A stretch of 64,000 bases of DNA from Brachynemurus nebulosus (GCA_035578155.1 JAPWDM010000006.1:14524305-14588304), one strand, 5' to 3'. Shown: positions 35,228 to 47,118, counted from the stretch's first letter. The notes: generated by a model not told the origin, from the letters alone. A program made the numbers and translations.

Positions 35228-37070
35228 AGATGGGGATCCACCAAGCGCGCACAAACTGTTTGCAAATGTTTGTAAATGTTTGCGAGCATAAAATTTTTTT
35301 GGTGGAGATGATCGTCACAAATGTTTGCAATTGTTTGCTAATGTTTGTCAGTGTTCCAACCAGAATTGTGCGTGTAATTTACTTCGGGTAAATTACACAG
35401 TTTTTTACATGTGAACAACTTTGTCATTTACACATACTTGTTTTGATAAAAAAACTGTAAAAAATGTAAAAAACTAATTTTTTTAAATTTAACAGATATG
35501 TAAGCGTTACTGACGGTATTCCATATTTGCTATTGAAGTATTTGCTATATTTGCAAAGTAAAACTTAATATTTATGTAATTTGAAAATTAAAAATATAAA
35601 TGGGGACAAACAGGAAAAAAAATGATTAGTTTTGATAGAATAGTTTATTTAAGAATTCAATATTAAAAGGATTTTTATTTATTCAGTTAAATTTTATTAA
35701 AGGTATCAGTCATCTTCATCATCATTATCATCAGTGATTTTATTGTTATTATAATTTAAAGAGAGATAAATGTTTAGTAGTTTTTTTGATCTGTCAAAAC
35801 TCAGTTTGTTAATTTGGAAATTTAAAGCTTTGTAGTCAGTTGTGGATGGCTTTCCACCAGCAGAAAATCATTTTTGTGACGACATTTTGTTTACACGTTT
35901 TTTCATGTGAACTTATACGCAGGTACAACCGTCAAAATAAATTGTTTGGCAGTGAAATGACAAATAATTTAAGTATTTTATATTTTTTACAATTTTCTAC
36001 GACTTTTTACGGTTTTTTACAGTTTTATATGTATTTTACAATTTTTTACATAAAAATGTAAAAAACTGGTTTTTTACATCACATGGCACAACTCTGGTTC
36101 CAACCAAAGTCGGTACATCAAAAGGTGTTCGTTGTTTGGTACGTTTTGTGTTTTTCTAGTGGAGACGGTATGTGACGTATGTGATATGAAATATATACGA
36201 ACAACAAATATATATCCATATGTATAATTATTAATATTATTTTTGGTTTTATGTTACTTTGTTGTAAATATAACAGCATAATTTTGTGTTTTAAAAAGTA
36301 TGTAGTACTGTAATTTTCAATTAATAAACGAATAAAAATAATATGGATTGAGATAATGAAAAAGTTCTACAATTAATCAGTTTTTATAAATCAAACTAGA
36401 AATATGGCAAACCACCAATAAATTTTATTATAATCAAATTAAAAAGCAGGATGCGTGGAATTCTCTACTCTCGCCGTTCAGATGTGAACAAGCCAAACAA
36501 GAAGACTGTACATACTTTGGGAATTATTTTGTTAATTAACTGCCTCGAAATTCGAAAAAGATACATAAGGCTTTTGTAAGAATCTCTTATAGCTAAAAAA
36601 TATTATCGCTAGTCTAATTTCGACGGATATACGGTCTCTGTAGTTAATATCCCGTTTACTAATTTTTCGGCTAATTTGGGAAATTCAAAATTCAAAATCT
36701 TCCGATGACATACGGGAAAAATTTTGAAATAAACCTCTCCTAAGATTTGTTTTTAAGTCTGTTAATAACTGTATAGAATTTCTTGTTTTTAAAAAATTTG
36801 ATATTCAAAATCTACGTTTTCTCTTTCCTTTTTTGATTAGAGATTATTACGACATAGCGCTAACAATAAGTTCTTTACTTGAAGTCATTTTTTATGTGAT
36901 TACTTAATTATGTATTTATATAGAAATATAGAAATACGTGGAACAGCTACAAACATTCGCAAACGGGTTATCGTTTGTAACTATTTATTCAGTGGAGACA
37001 GTGTATTCGCAAACAGTTGCAAACTACTACAAACATTTGAAGCAAATACTTTTTCGGTGGATCCGCACCT
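35228..37070. mobile_element. TAA-flanked element with GGATCCACC ends
   Basis: Ends AGATGGGGATCCACC and GGTGGATCCGCACCT are inverted and flanked by TAA at 35,225-35,227 and 37,071-37,073. Subterminal repeats of ACAAACATTTGCAAACA-type sequence crowd both ends (35,251-35,350 and 36,948-37,040). The 3-bp TAA duplication points to a PIF/Harbinger-like element. It is split by a hAT insertion, so its own length is about 1.1 kb. No transposase frame is seen. Confidence 0.75.
35361..36096. mobile_element. hAT-type element nested in the TAA-flanked element
   Basis: Ends CAGAATTGTGC and GCACAACTCTG are inverted repeats, with a perfect 8-bp duplication GTTCCAAC at 35,353-35,360 and 36,097-36,104. Subterminal regions carry repeated TTTTTTACA / TGTAAAAAA motifs, plausible transposase-binding sites. 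The 73-codon plus frame at 35,840 runs into these repeats and is not a gene. Confidence 0.9.
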
Positions 37071-37271
37071 TAATATATCTACATAATATACATGTTATTA
37101 TGTGTATTAAAATACTATATCGTCAAATTGCTTTTGTAAAATTTTATTTTGTTTATACAGTGCTCATTCTCGATAATTCCGCAAAATAAAACGAGGGGAA
37201 TAATTTGGTTTAATAATTTATGGTCCCGTCAAAAAATTCTTATAAAATTTTACGAGACTATACTGTTTTAA

Positions 37272-37912
37272 GGGGGTATTCTAGTCTAAAGGCTCGATTT
37301 GGAGGTGGTTTTAGGGGCGTAAAGAAAAATTTTAGTATCCATTTTTTAACAGTTTTTTTTTTGTATAAAGATGTGGAGACCCAAAAAATAGGAGTCTCCT
37401 GTTTGACGTGATTCCAACCCTCCTGGTGATCTGAAACATAAAATTTTAGTTAATCCTTAATAAACAAGGATGTAGAATTAGTTGAACGTAGCTGATTTGA
37501 AAAAATAATTTTTTTCGCAAAATGGCGTCCATTTAAAAAAAAGGATATTTTTTCGGCTCCTGTTTTCAACTTTGGAAATTTTTTAAAATAGTAAAAAAAA
37601 AATTCCAAAAACCCCTACATCGGACCAATTTTGATAGTATTAAGAAGGTCTGTACCAAATTTCAAGTAAATCAGTACATTAGAATTTGAGATATCATGTT
37701 AATCGTATCGAAAAAAGTAGTTTCGAGTAATTTATATTAAGAATTTGAATTTAACACTGAAACGATACACAGTACACAGGAAAAAATAACCATAACTACG
37801 AAAATAATTCGAATTTCCGTAAATCCTTTGAGAGGCATATTCTTAAAGGGCTGAAATTTGAAAATATGAAAAGTAAATCGATTTCTTTGAATTTGTAGAC
37901 TGGAATAACCCC
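37272..37912. mobile_element. TTAA-flanked element, copy 2
   Basis: Ends TTAA|GGGGGTATTCTAGTCTA and TAGACTGGAATAACCCC|TTAA. Same orientation and same internal phrases as copy 1 at 7,657 (CCAACCCTCCTGGTGATCTG, AAAATGGCGTCCATTT, CGTATCGAAAAAAGTAGTTT). About 45 bases near 37,455-37,495 are present here and absent from copy 1. Confidence 0.8.
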
Positions 37913-39595
37913 TTAAATAGTTTTTTGTAAACGAATCAACCTGTGCAGTAGAACAATACAAGCAGTGCTGATTAGTTACAAACCTAATTTAGTGGTAATA
38001 ATAAGACACTCACCACTAAGCAAAACAAACTTCCCGATTTTTAGCTCTTATAAAATAAATATTAGGTACAATAGAGGATAAAGTGGCCTAAGGGAAAGCT
38101 CCAGACGAAAACTACAGAAACGGAACTATGGAGAAAGTGCACTGTAGATGAAATGTTTTACTATTATTAAAGATGCATGATATTTATTTGTTTTTATTTA
38201 CAAATCTATTGTATGTATTTAACTGATAACAATTACGTAATGGTTTAGATTTGTAACAAAATTATTTTTATTCGAGAAAGCTACATATATTATAGTATGT
38301 TTCACAAAAACAATACAATGATTGCTGTGCAAAAAAACTGTAATTTTTTTAAAATTAAATTTTATTGTATAGCCAGTATAAAAAAAAAATTTAAAAGTTG
38401 AAAAGTGTCGAAATGACCTTTCTGGCAACAGATTTATACATAAAATAAAATCCGATAGGGAGTCAAGTTACAGTCAAGATCGGGATTGCTTTGAAGAGGC
38501 CTCTGGATACTTTTCATGCGTATAGGTATGAATGTATGCCGCACTGATGCCAGTTGGATGTAAAAAAAAATTGTATGAAGAGATATTTTAATAAGAAACC
38601 ACTCATGTATGCATGAGCACATCAGATATGTGCTTCCCGTTTAAATAAATCATTTTAATACTATACGAGCGATTTTTAATTTATAATATTAGATTGAAAA
38701 AAAAAATGAAATCTGGTTTAATTTTTTACACTTTTGAAACTAATCACATTTGTGCGTTTCAAAAAACAAAATCGATAATTCTTAAACAATTTTAATAATC
38801 CGTGAAATAGATCACCAAAATTATCACAACGAACAATGAAGAATTTCCCTTTCATTTTTCTACACTACCCAATATGAGCAATGTTCTTACTCGCCCCTGA
38901 ATATAGGCAATTATATTTCGTTGCCAAGTGACCCCATACCTACTGTTGATAAAAATAAAACAGATTGTTTTTTTTTGGAATCAACCTTAATGAAAAGTTA
39001 ATGTTATGATAAGAGTTTGCATACTTATTAATAATTTAAAATTGGAAAAGTTACTGGTGTAACTAAACTATTTGAAATTCGATTAAATTTCGAGTAGATT
39101 TTACACGATAAACAGAAAATCGATAAAAGTGACAAGATGCTTGCGTTTATAGAGAACCATCGTTAGATAGACATATTATAAGAACTTCCTCACTACCAGT
39201 CCTGTTTTTGCTCAGATATTTTATATTTATCCTGTATCATACGCTTGATATCATTCATATCACGTACTATATTCAACCTCGAACGTAGATATATCACATT
39301 ATTCATCACACAAAATTGATACTAACAATTGTCTCGTATACAGATATCTAACTTTAGCAGTTCTTGCGGCAAATATTGTATACATATATTCTACACAGAG
39401 GGCGGCAGAGAGGGGGCAGGCGGGAAGATGAGCTATAGTAAAGTCGTAAAGGTATAAAGAAGAAACACTACTGTAACAGTATACTAATATACTATATGTA
39501 GCTAACTAACAAAAAAGGAAATATGGAACACAAAACTGCAAAAGTATACTTGCACAAAATATCAAATAAATAAATAAATACATAACAGACTTGAG
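37913..39595. other. no gene seen
   Basis: No gene or mobile element with readable termini. Minus-strand frames at 38,219-38,428 and 38,434-38,622 lack recognisable domains. Confidence 0.4.
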
Positions 39596-39776
39596 CAGGG
39601 GTTCAAAAACTGTGCGCTACAGCGTCCTACATTACTTTTTCTTTCTGTTTTTACTTGTCACATATAATTTTGAGGTTAAATTTTTAAAAAATCTGGTTCC
39701 CAGAGCTAAAGAGCGCCGCCTAACATGTTTTGCACCTTGGAGGCGTTACGGGACGAAAAAGTTTTGGGAACCCCTG
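39596..39776. mobile_element. hAT-like MITE, tandem copy 1
   Basis: Ends CAGGGGTTCAAAAACTGTG and TTTTGGGAACCCCTG are typical of the CAGGGGTTCCCAAACT group of hAT MITEs. Internal CACAGCGCCCTGCG-like and GGCGTTACGGG phrases are shared with the two following copies. A spacer GTATACAGTGTATAT...ACTAAAG links it to copy 2, so the three copies form a tandem array rather than independent insertions. Confidence 0.8.
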
Positions 39777-39807
39777 GTATACAGTGTATATAGTATATAT
39801 ACTAAAG

Positions 39808-39976
39808 TAGGGGTTCCAAAACTGTGTGCCACAGCGCCCTGCGTCACTTTTTCTTTCTGTTTTTTTCACGTCAGTTATTATTTTGGGGACAAATTTTTGA
39901 AAAATTAGGTTTTCGGAGGTAAAGCGAGCCGTCGAGTTTACGGGCGCCGCGGGTCTCAAAAGTTTCGGGACCCCTG
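39808..39976. mobile_element. hAT-like MITE, tandem copy 2
   Basis: Starts TAGGGGTTCCAAAACTGTG and ends GTTTCGGGACCCCTG, with the same internal order as copy 1. Its right-hand spacer is interrupted by the element at 39,985-40,348. Confidence 0.8.
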
Positions 39977-39984
39977 GTATACTG

Positions 39985-40348
39985 TAGTGATGTCGGATAA
40001 TTCGTCGATTAATCGGTTTAGTCGACTAATTTTGTTTACATCTGCTCATTTTTTTGTGGACTATTTTACCTTCGACTAAATGACTAAAATGATTAATTTC
40101 CTTTTATATGACTAAAAACGACTAATTTATTAATTTTTCTGTATTATATAAAAATTATCTATTTGTACAATTTTTTACTTTTATGTGATTGACACATTTC
40201 TTTTTCTTAAAAAAATATATTAAAAGTCAATAATTAAATTCAAAATAATACATCCCTTTTGAAAGCATTTTCGACTAATGACTAAATTTGTTTGCAAAAC
40301 CACTTCAGTCGATTAATCGACTAACTGCTTGTAAGCTCGACATTACTT
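39985..40348. mobile_element. hAT-like insertion in the array spacer
   Basis: Ends TAGTGATGTCGG and CGACATTACTT are short inverted repeats. Inner arms carry CGTCGATTAATCGG and TCAGTCGATTAATCGACTAA. Flanks GTATACTG (39,977-39,984) and GTATACAG (40,349-40,356) match at seven of eight positions, and both derive from the spacer sequence that is uninterrupted between copies 1 and 2. A small hAT-type element. Confidence 0.8.
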
Positions 40349-40374
40349 GTATACAGTGCATATACGTACTAAAG

Positions 40375-40555
40375 CAGGGGTTCTAAAACTGTGTGCCACA
40401 GCGCCCTGCGTTACTATTTTTTCTGATTTTTCATATCAGTTATTATTTTCAGGATAAATTTTCGAAGAAATCCAGTTTCAGGAGCTAAAGAGCACCACCG
40501 AACATAATTGGCACTTTACGGGCGCTACGGGACTAAAAAATTTTAGGAACCCCTG
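40375..40555. mobile_element. hAT-like MITE, tandem copy 3
   Basis: Starts CAGGGGTTCTAAAACTGTG, ends TTTTAGGAACCCCTG, and is preceded by the same CAGTG...GTACTAAAG spacer as copy 2. Confidence 0.8.
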
Positions 40556-41125
40556 GTATAAAGTGCTAGAAATATTTACGTTGGTGCCGTGTTAATATGT
40601 ATTGACGGTAAGCATTGGCACTAGTCACTTATCTAATGTATTCAAAATGAAATGTTGGGTTTATCTGCAAACGTTTACTGAAATTTGATCTAGATAATGT
40701 TTTAGTTATCTATTATTTTTCATCTAGATATTTTTAATAGAACAAATTATCGTTTATCTTATCTTTCTATTGAGCGAAGAAAAAAAACTGACACAGCTAG
40801 ACTTATAAAAAAATGTTTTCTGGCGTTAAAAAAAATTGTGGCGTATGTTTTGTAATTCAGTTTTTTATTTAGCATAAACTTTTTGTTGGAAAAAACAAAA
40901 TAGCCTGGCTAACTTGGCGGGAACATGGAGCTGACCAAGTGGTCGTAATACTTACGACATTTCATATTACATGACTGAATGTTATTTCAAGTACGGGTGG
41001 AAATGATTCCAAGCTTTAAGAAGCCGATTTAAAATTTAAAAAAATTATTTTAATTTGTGTAGTGCTTATATAAGAAAGTGTCGGTATTTATCTGAATAAC
41101 ATTGTAGACCTTCTTACAATACCTA
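40556..41125. other. no gene seen
   Basis: No supportable feature. A TCTAGATA-centred patch near 40,690-40,770 loosely resembles 13,970-14,070 inverted, suggesting a degenerate repeat. Confidence 0.35.
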
Positions 41126-41527
41126 CAGCTGAACCTTTTTTTATGCGGTATTTTTTGTGCAATTTTTTAAAAAAAAGTCCATTAAATTACATAATGTGAA
41201 TCAAAAGCAAGAGAAGATACGAAATTTAAACAAGTTTTTTTTTTCAGATTTTTTTTGTCACAATTTTCATAATATTATAAAAAAATTAAATGAAATATTC
41301 TCATGTGTCAATTAATGTCTTATTTTCTTTCGAAAAGCAGCTTCTAAGGAAATAGTGAGATTTTGAGCGCCTTGAATTATGTATTTTCTTTATAACTGAA
41401 AGTTTTTTTTATAATCTGAAGCAAATTGTATTTTTTATAGCTATTTATCAAGTTTTTGAATAATTTACTTTTTTTGTCCGATTTTTTTATGTGGCCCCTA
41501 TCCACCGCATAAAGAAAGGTTCAGCTG
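41126..41527. mobile_element. GCGGT-family mariner-like element with intact termini
   Basis: About 24 bp of terminal inverted repeat: CAGCTGAACCTTTTTTTATG then CGGT at the left, ACCGCATAAAGAAAGGTTCAG then CTG at the right (one mismatch), each flanked by TA. This copy defines the ends for the decayed relatives at 2.4, 11.0, 16.4 and 48.6 kb. At 402 bp it cannot encode a transposase. Confidence 0.82.
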
Positions 41528-43692
41528 TAAATATTAATTATTTACCACTGTTTTGCAAATAACGGCAACTTGTGATTGTAGTGGGTTTTGCAGAAACTTT
41601 TATACCCACCCATTTTATTTATTTTAATTTCGTTGAATAAAATACAACATTTAAACAACCTATGTACTAGTAAAATTGCTTAACATCGAAGTTTTTTCGC
41701 TTATATAAATATTTTCTTTAACGAGAATACCAACGTTAAATATACACAGTAGGCAGTAAATATGATGGTAGAAATTACGTAATACTAAAAATTACTCAGT
41801 ATTTTACTATTCAAGCAAATAAGTATTTATTTCTTGGTTTCTTCGATGTTAGCGAAAATTTCTAATGAATCAAAGAGTAGGTATTTTATTTGAAAACAAC
41901 CAAAGTTTTCGCGTTTATGGTTAAAGATGCTTTTTAAGAGCTGTGTTCAAAATGTTTTAGATTTGAAAGAGAACAAATAGACAAAATGATATACAAGTAA
42001 TAAGTCAAAATAGATGAAGTTATTTCTTACACACAAGATTTCTACTTGTTGTTTACAATAATTCCGTTATTATTATTATCATTTTCGCTTGTATTTTTGT
42101 TGTTTTGATGTTAAAGTTTATGATGAGTTTGTTTTTAAAATATGTTCGTTAGCAAGAATAGCATACAAGTTTATTTTAATCTTGTACAAATAAAATAGAG
42201 GCATAATAGTATACATGTTTGTGATGAGCAAGAAATAGTACATATTTATTTCAGAATTATCTGGTAATGGTGTAACAGTTGAGGCGGTTTTGGCTATATT
42301 TAAAATATTTGAAATTGGTACTCAAAACTGTTACTTAAACTTTTACAACAATGTCCCAAACAGATTAGCGCTATTGGATGCCTGTAAAAAGTTCAAAGGT
42401 GTAGGTTTCTTGAAAGTATTACACTTCCCTGTGTGGTTGACGGTTCCCCGCGTCTGAAAGTCGAGATGAACCAAAATCAAAAAATCAAGAATTTTCTGAA
42501 AATATACATATAACAGTTATGGCACTAACTAGGATCTAAGAAAAGAATAAAAATCCAGCAAGAAATCGCATTTCGAAAATAAATTTTCAAAATACACCGC
42601 TTTTTCTCGGCTATAAACAGCCGCCATTTTGAAAGCATTTTACAGAACCAATAGATCCTAGTTCCTGCCGAAATGACGGTATCGAGGAATAATATGCACG
42701 TTGATTTATACCGATATCTCAAATACTTTTTGGGATACATGAGGAACCATGCCAAAAAACGTACTTTCGAGAAAATAGCATTTCAAGTTTTTTTTTTTTT
42801 AAATTGAATTATTGTAAAGTGCTTGCACTAAAATGCCCATTTTAGTTGCCCTTTTTGATTTTTGATTTTTTTTTTTAAATAAAATTTTAGGAGAATATTT
42901 CTAACACCTTAAGAAATATAATTATGAAGAAAAATAATCGATTTATCTTTTTCTTTCAGCGAATCTTCCCTTAATTCACATAAATAAAATTAATTAATTT
43001 TGACTTTCAAAGCACTTAAAAAATTTGTTTTTTCGACATCTTTCGGACATTTTACTTTTTAGTCTAATTACATATACATCAGTTCCTTATCAGATTTTAG
43101 TTGAAATGTGCGCAGAAGAATCTAACAATTACGTTGGCAGAATCTTCTATCTCGTTTTTTCATGGAAGTATAAGTTCCTCTCGAATGAAACGAACTAAGT
43201 AAAAAGGAAACAAAAAGGGTTGTTTACCCACAAAAACAACGCCCCCAGTCAATTGAAATTGATAAAATATATACACAATAAACTAAAAGCAAAATTTTAT
43301 TTGTTCTATTATCTTCGCCTTCGTAGTGAATTGGCAATATGGTATGGTATTGTATGATCGATTCAAAATATATTCGGTATTGTAGATATTTGTACATAGT
43401 TTTAGCATATTGTTAGTGTTTTTGGTTTAAATAGTAAGTATATACGATTAGAAAAGTGAATTTTCCGAAACTTCAGAAACTTTTGCACCGAGTATATATA
43501 ATTCACAATCTGGAAATATTTCATGTTTGAACAATTTGAAAACTTTTCCACTGAAAACTGATTATTTGTAATAAAGTTATAAATAAACAGGATAATCCGT
43601 TCGATATTAGATTCTTCGGTTTAAAATAAAATATTTTTTGATATGAATAACAGTGCCCTTTTATGACATACAAATTAATGGCGCAGTGACCA
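41528..43692. other. no gene seen
   Basis: About 2 kb without readable mobile-element ends or a supportable gene. Around 42,500-42,770 is a compact stretch with GCCGAAATGACGGTATCGAG and CTCGGCTATAAACAGCCGCC that looks repeat-derived. The 76-codon minus frame at 42,525-42,755 lies in it and has no known domain. Confidence 0.4.
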
Positions 43693-44592
43693 TCTACTTA
43701 ATAAATTTCTAACACTGACTGACTGACAGACAATACACAGCCAAAACCGTTAGATTTAGAAGAATGGAATTTTGCATAGGAGTTCCCCAATGTAACGTAG
43801 GTGAGCACCAAGAAAGGATTTTTGAAAATTCGTCCCCTAAGTGTGTTAAATACGGGATGGAAATTTATATGGAAACTCGTCATTTTTTAAGTCAGAGATT
43901 ATCTACTTAATACATTTCTAACACTGACTGACTGACTGACTGACTAACAGACAACGCACAGCCTAAACCGTTGAGTTTAGAAGAATGAAATTTTGCACAG
44001 GAGTTCCCTATGTAACGTAGGTGACCACTAAGAAAGGATTTTTGAAAATTCGCCTCTTAAGTGGGGTAAATAGGGAATGCAAATTTTTATGGAAATTCGT
44101 GATTTTTGATATTAGATATATATAAAAATATGTTACTATGACTGTTCAAATAAATAATATTTTTTTACACTGATTGACAGACAACGCACAGCCTAAACTG
44201 TTGGGTTTAGAAGGACGAAATTTAGCACAGAAAATATGTAGATTGATTTTTAGGCATTACTACTTATAAATAAAAGTCAGTTGTGTAAACGTTTCTGGAA
44301 ATTCATTCCCTAAGGAGTTAAAACAGAAAATGAAAGTTCGTATGGGAAGTTCGTCATTTTTGAAATTAGAAACGTGGAAATTGTTATTTAGGCTTTTGAA
44401 AAACATTGAAAGTGAGCAGTAAGTACCTAATAAAAAGATGTTGTAGACGGGAAATCCCATCGGGTATACGACTAGTATAAAAATATGTTACTAAGGCTAT
44501 CAAAATAAATAATATCTTATTTTAATAAATCTTGAAATGCTGACTAACATCCTGAGATGGTGGTAAATTCCATCGGGTGAGTATACGGCTAG
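43693..44592 (+). mobile_element. tandem Helitron-like array
   Basis: Two starts A|TCTACTTAATAAATTTCTAA (43,693) and A|TCTACTTAATACATTTCTAA (43,912), and two ends ending CTAG|T (44,475 and 44,592). (CTGA)n runs, CGCACAGCCTAAACC and GGAGTTCCCTATGTAACGTA repeat two to three times within the array. The arrangement looks like head-to-tail partial copies, as reported for Helitrons. Frames at 43,698 and 44,260 on the minus strand are incidental. Confidence 0.62.
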
Positions 44593-45164
44593 TTTAAAAA
44601 TAATCGTCTTGATATCTACGTAAAAAAGTAGTTAGAAGTCGATTAAATCGTGATTTTTGTCGGAGGTAATTCCAGAAGTTCTCCTACGTTTCAACTCGAT
44701 CACCCGTTAAATTTACAAAATTCAATCTCTATTGTACCAACATTAATCCATCTAATAGGCTCCCATACTCGTTTAAAATTAAGGGAAAATTATAGTATAT
44801 TATACGTTTAAAATAGATTTAATATACTTTAATTCAAAAATAACGATCTAACATTATAAATAAGCGAGACATGACATTCGCAATTTAAAAGATTAGTTTT
44901 AATTTCCTTAAGTAGTGCAATTAATTTTCTGGAAAGGCCATTTTTTTTCTTTTTAACAATGTTAAAGATATGTGTATGTATATGCATGTTCAACATTGTT
45001 ACATACAAAAAGCAATAATTTCTAATATATCTACAGGGTGGTAACATTTTGTGGGTATTATAACACCCACGGTTAATAAAATATCGGTTGTTTACAAATT
45101 TGTTAAAAGGATTAAAATAGTAATATTACTTAGTTATAACTATTATTTTAATATAGGGAGAGTT

Positions 45165-45425
45165 TTAGTGATTTTGGATTATTAAAATAGACAATTTTGG
45201 AATGATCACCGTATTATATTAAAAAAATTTTTGTTTTATTTGGCTACGTACGTTTCGAGTGAAAAACTCTTCTTCAGGCCATATTCTTCAAACAAATTAA
45301 AAAAATATTTAAAACAATTTCTGAGTAGAAACTATGAGTATTTTTTTGTTGTTCAAAAATGTGTTTTCCTGTTTTTTAAAAAGAAAAAAAAATTTAAATA
45401 TTTTTTTAATTTGTTTGAATTTTGA
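45165..45425 (-). mobile_element. Penelope-like terminal fragment
   Basis: Minus-strand sequence with a CTGAAGA...CGAAA hammerhead-type core followed by an AT-rich tail (CCAAATAAAACAAAAATTTT). Just upstream an exact inverted repeat CAAACAAATTAAAAAAATAT / ATATTTTTTTAATTTGTTTG (45,289 and 45,398) shows the same opposed layout as the fragment at 23.3 kb. No coding sequence; the outer boundaries are approximate. Confidence 0.55.
45241..45281 (-). ncRNA. hammerhead-type ribozyme motif
   Basis: Minus strand, 5' to 3': stem I UGGC (45,281-45,278), core CUGAAGA (45,277-45,271), one extra A (45,270), stem II GAGU / ACUC with loop UUUUC, GAAA (45,56 to 53), self-complementary ACGUACGU (45,253-45,246), A at 45,245 as the predicted cleavage nucleotide, then GCCA closing stem I. 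Every stem differs in sequence from the 23.4-kb motif, yet core, loop size and the single extra base are the same. The compensating stems support a real RNA fold. Confidence 0.6.
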
Positions 45426-46040
45426 AATTAAAAAGTTAAAAAGTTGTGTTTTTTGGCATTGATTTTTGAGAGTAATTTACTATGGTAAATTTCAAAAATT
45501 TCATTCTGGAAAATTCTTTCAATCTGAAACTATTCTGCACAATATTTTTATAGCTTGAGTACTAACGATTACAAGAAGCATTCTGCGGTTTACAGCATAA
45601 CTGCCGTAATCCTTACCTCCTCACTTGAAGGGAACTCCTAACTCGTCTGCTGTCGAAGGATATTAAAATGGTATTAGTTTGGAAAAATCGTTTTGAGAAA
45701 AACGCGTTTAAAGTTTTCAACAGTAATTTTATCTCTATTCAGTGATGAATGATCCAATATAAAATTGTTTAGGCATGATCCAAGAGACTTGAAAGAATAT
45801 TTTTATGGACAAAAATATCTACAACTTGTCTATGAGACGATGACCTCTGACGCCGTCGTTGCCTTCATTGTTATCTGCCTCTTTTTAGCATAATATGTAT
45901 TCCGTTTGTCTCTTTTTAGCATAACAGTTCGTGTCAGTTCTCCTCTTCCCTTCGTCCTGCTATTAGATGTCGTCGTCTCATAGACAAATAGTAGGTCTTA
46001 AAATTTTATTTTATAACAGTAACTAAAAGTGACCACCCTG

Positions 46041-46984
46041 TACCACATATACATACCTAACTGGATGAAGGAATGAATGTAGTCTGTGCGTGCATTTAAA
46101 ATAAATGGTTTCATTTATCCTTTTTGTCTAGATAATTTATTGATTTAAATAAAACAGGACAAAAAGTTATCTATTTTCGGTATAATGTATATATGTAGGT
46201 ACCTATACCTGGGAATGATGAATTTATCCTGTAGAAATTCACATAAATTATCCAAATTTTTTCATAATAAATAATTCATTTATTGGCAAAAAAAAATTTT
46301 TCTTGAATTCCCACAAAAAATTAAGTTGGTATGAATATCGGGTGGTGGGGGTGGTGAGGACACTTTTAGCTGTTATCGAGAGACTCAAAATTCACTTTTA
46401 AATTACTAGAAATATCACAAATTTATTTGAAGACGCTATATTACTTTGAAAGCAAAATTTTGATTGATATTCAAAAGTTATGACTGCGGAAATATTTAAA
46501 AAAAAAACCTTTATGTACGACTGAATCATAAAGAGATATAAAAAGTATTACTTTTTGGCACTAGTTACATAATGAAAAGCAAAAAGCACTAGTGCCATAT
46601 AGAATAGTCTATTTGATAAATTTTAATTTCAATTTTACAATAAACAGAAAACACATTAACTTTATTTATATACCATATTTACAAATGTTGGCATAGTTAA
46701 TATTAATTACACAATCTGAACTATTATTAATATTTATTTCAGGCAGCTTTTTCTCCTTTCTTTTTTAAATATTAATAAGTTTTGTTAAAAAATCTTTTAA
46801 AAATGCTCCAATACTTTATTAGCTTTAGATGACAGATAATAACCAAAGGATACTTTAAACACAATAAATTTGTCTATGCCAACTATATACATATAATAAA
46901 ATACATTTCTTATTTAAAGTATAGACGTGAGACTTATAAATTCGATTTTTATCGATAACTACGCATTTTAACAGTCGTACATAA
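46041..46984. other. no gene seen
   Basis: AT-rich, with no readable gene or mobile element. A GGTGGTGGGGGTGGTGAGG purine-rich patch is at 46,341. Confidence 0.4.
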
Positions 46985-47118
46985 AACTTTGTATACAACT
47001 TGTACATAATTTGACTTTATGAACTCGCCTTTTTTTATTGGCCTCGCTCGCAAGCTCGTTCAGCCGTAAACACGGCTCCTTCATAAAGATCTTCATTATG
47101 TACTTGTTGCATAAATAG
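46985..47118. repeat. foldback repeat
   Basis: CAACTTGTACATAATTTGAC then TTTATGAA (46,997) is inverted at 47,080-47,109 (TTCATAAAG...ATTATGTACTTGTTG). The centre is GC-richer, with GCCTCGCTCGCAAGC and CAGCCGTAAACACGGCTCC. A similar GC-rich motif lies at 50,345-50,375 (GCGCGAGCCCGCAGGGCGAG). Probably a small MITE. Confidence 0.55.

Larger units (their letters stand above)
45034..46040. mobile_element. TA-flanked element with CAGGGTGGT ends
   Basis: Ends CAGGGTGGTAACATTTTG and AAAGTGACCACCCTG are inverted and flanked by TA. The 1-kb interior contains a Penelope-like fragment (45,165-45,425) and a hairpin pair CTTGTCTATGAGACGATGAC / GTCGTCGTCTCATAGACAAA (45,829-45,990). A Tc1/mariner-type MITE or deleted transposon is likely. 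No transposase sequence was recognised. Confidence 0.7.
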
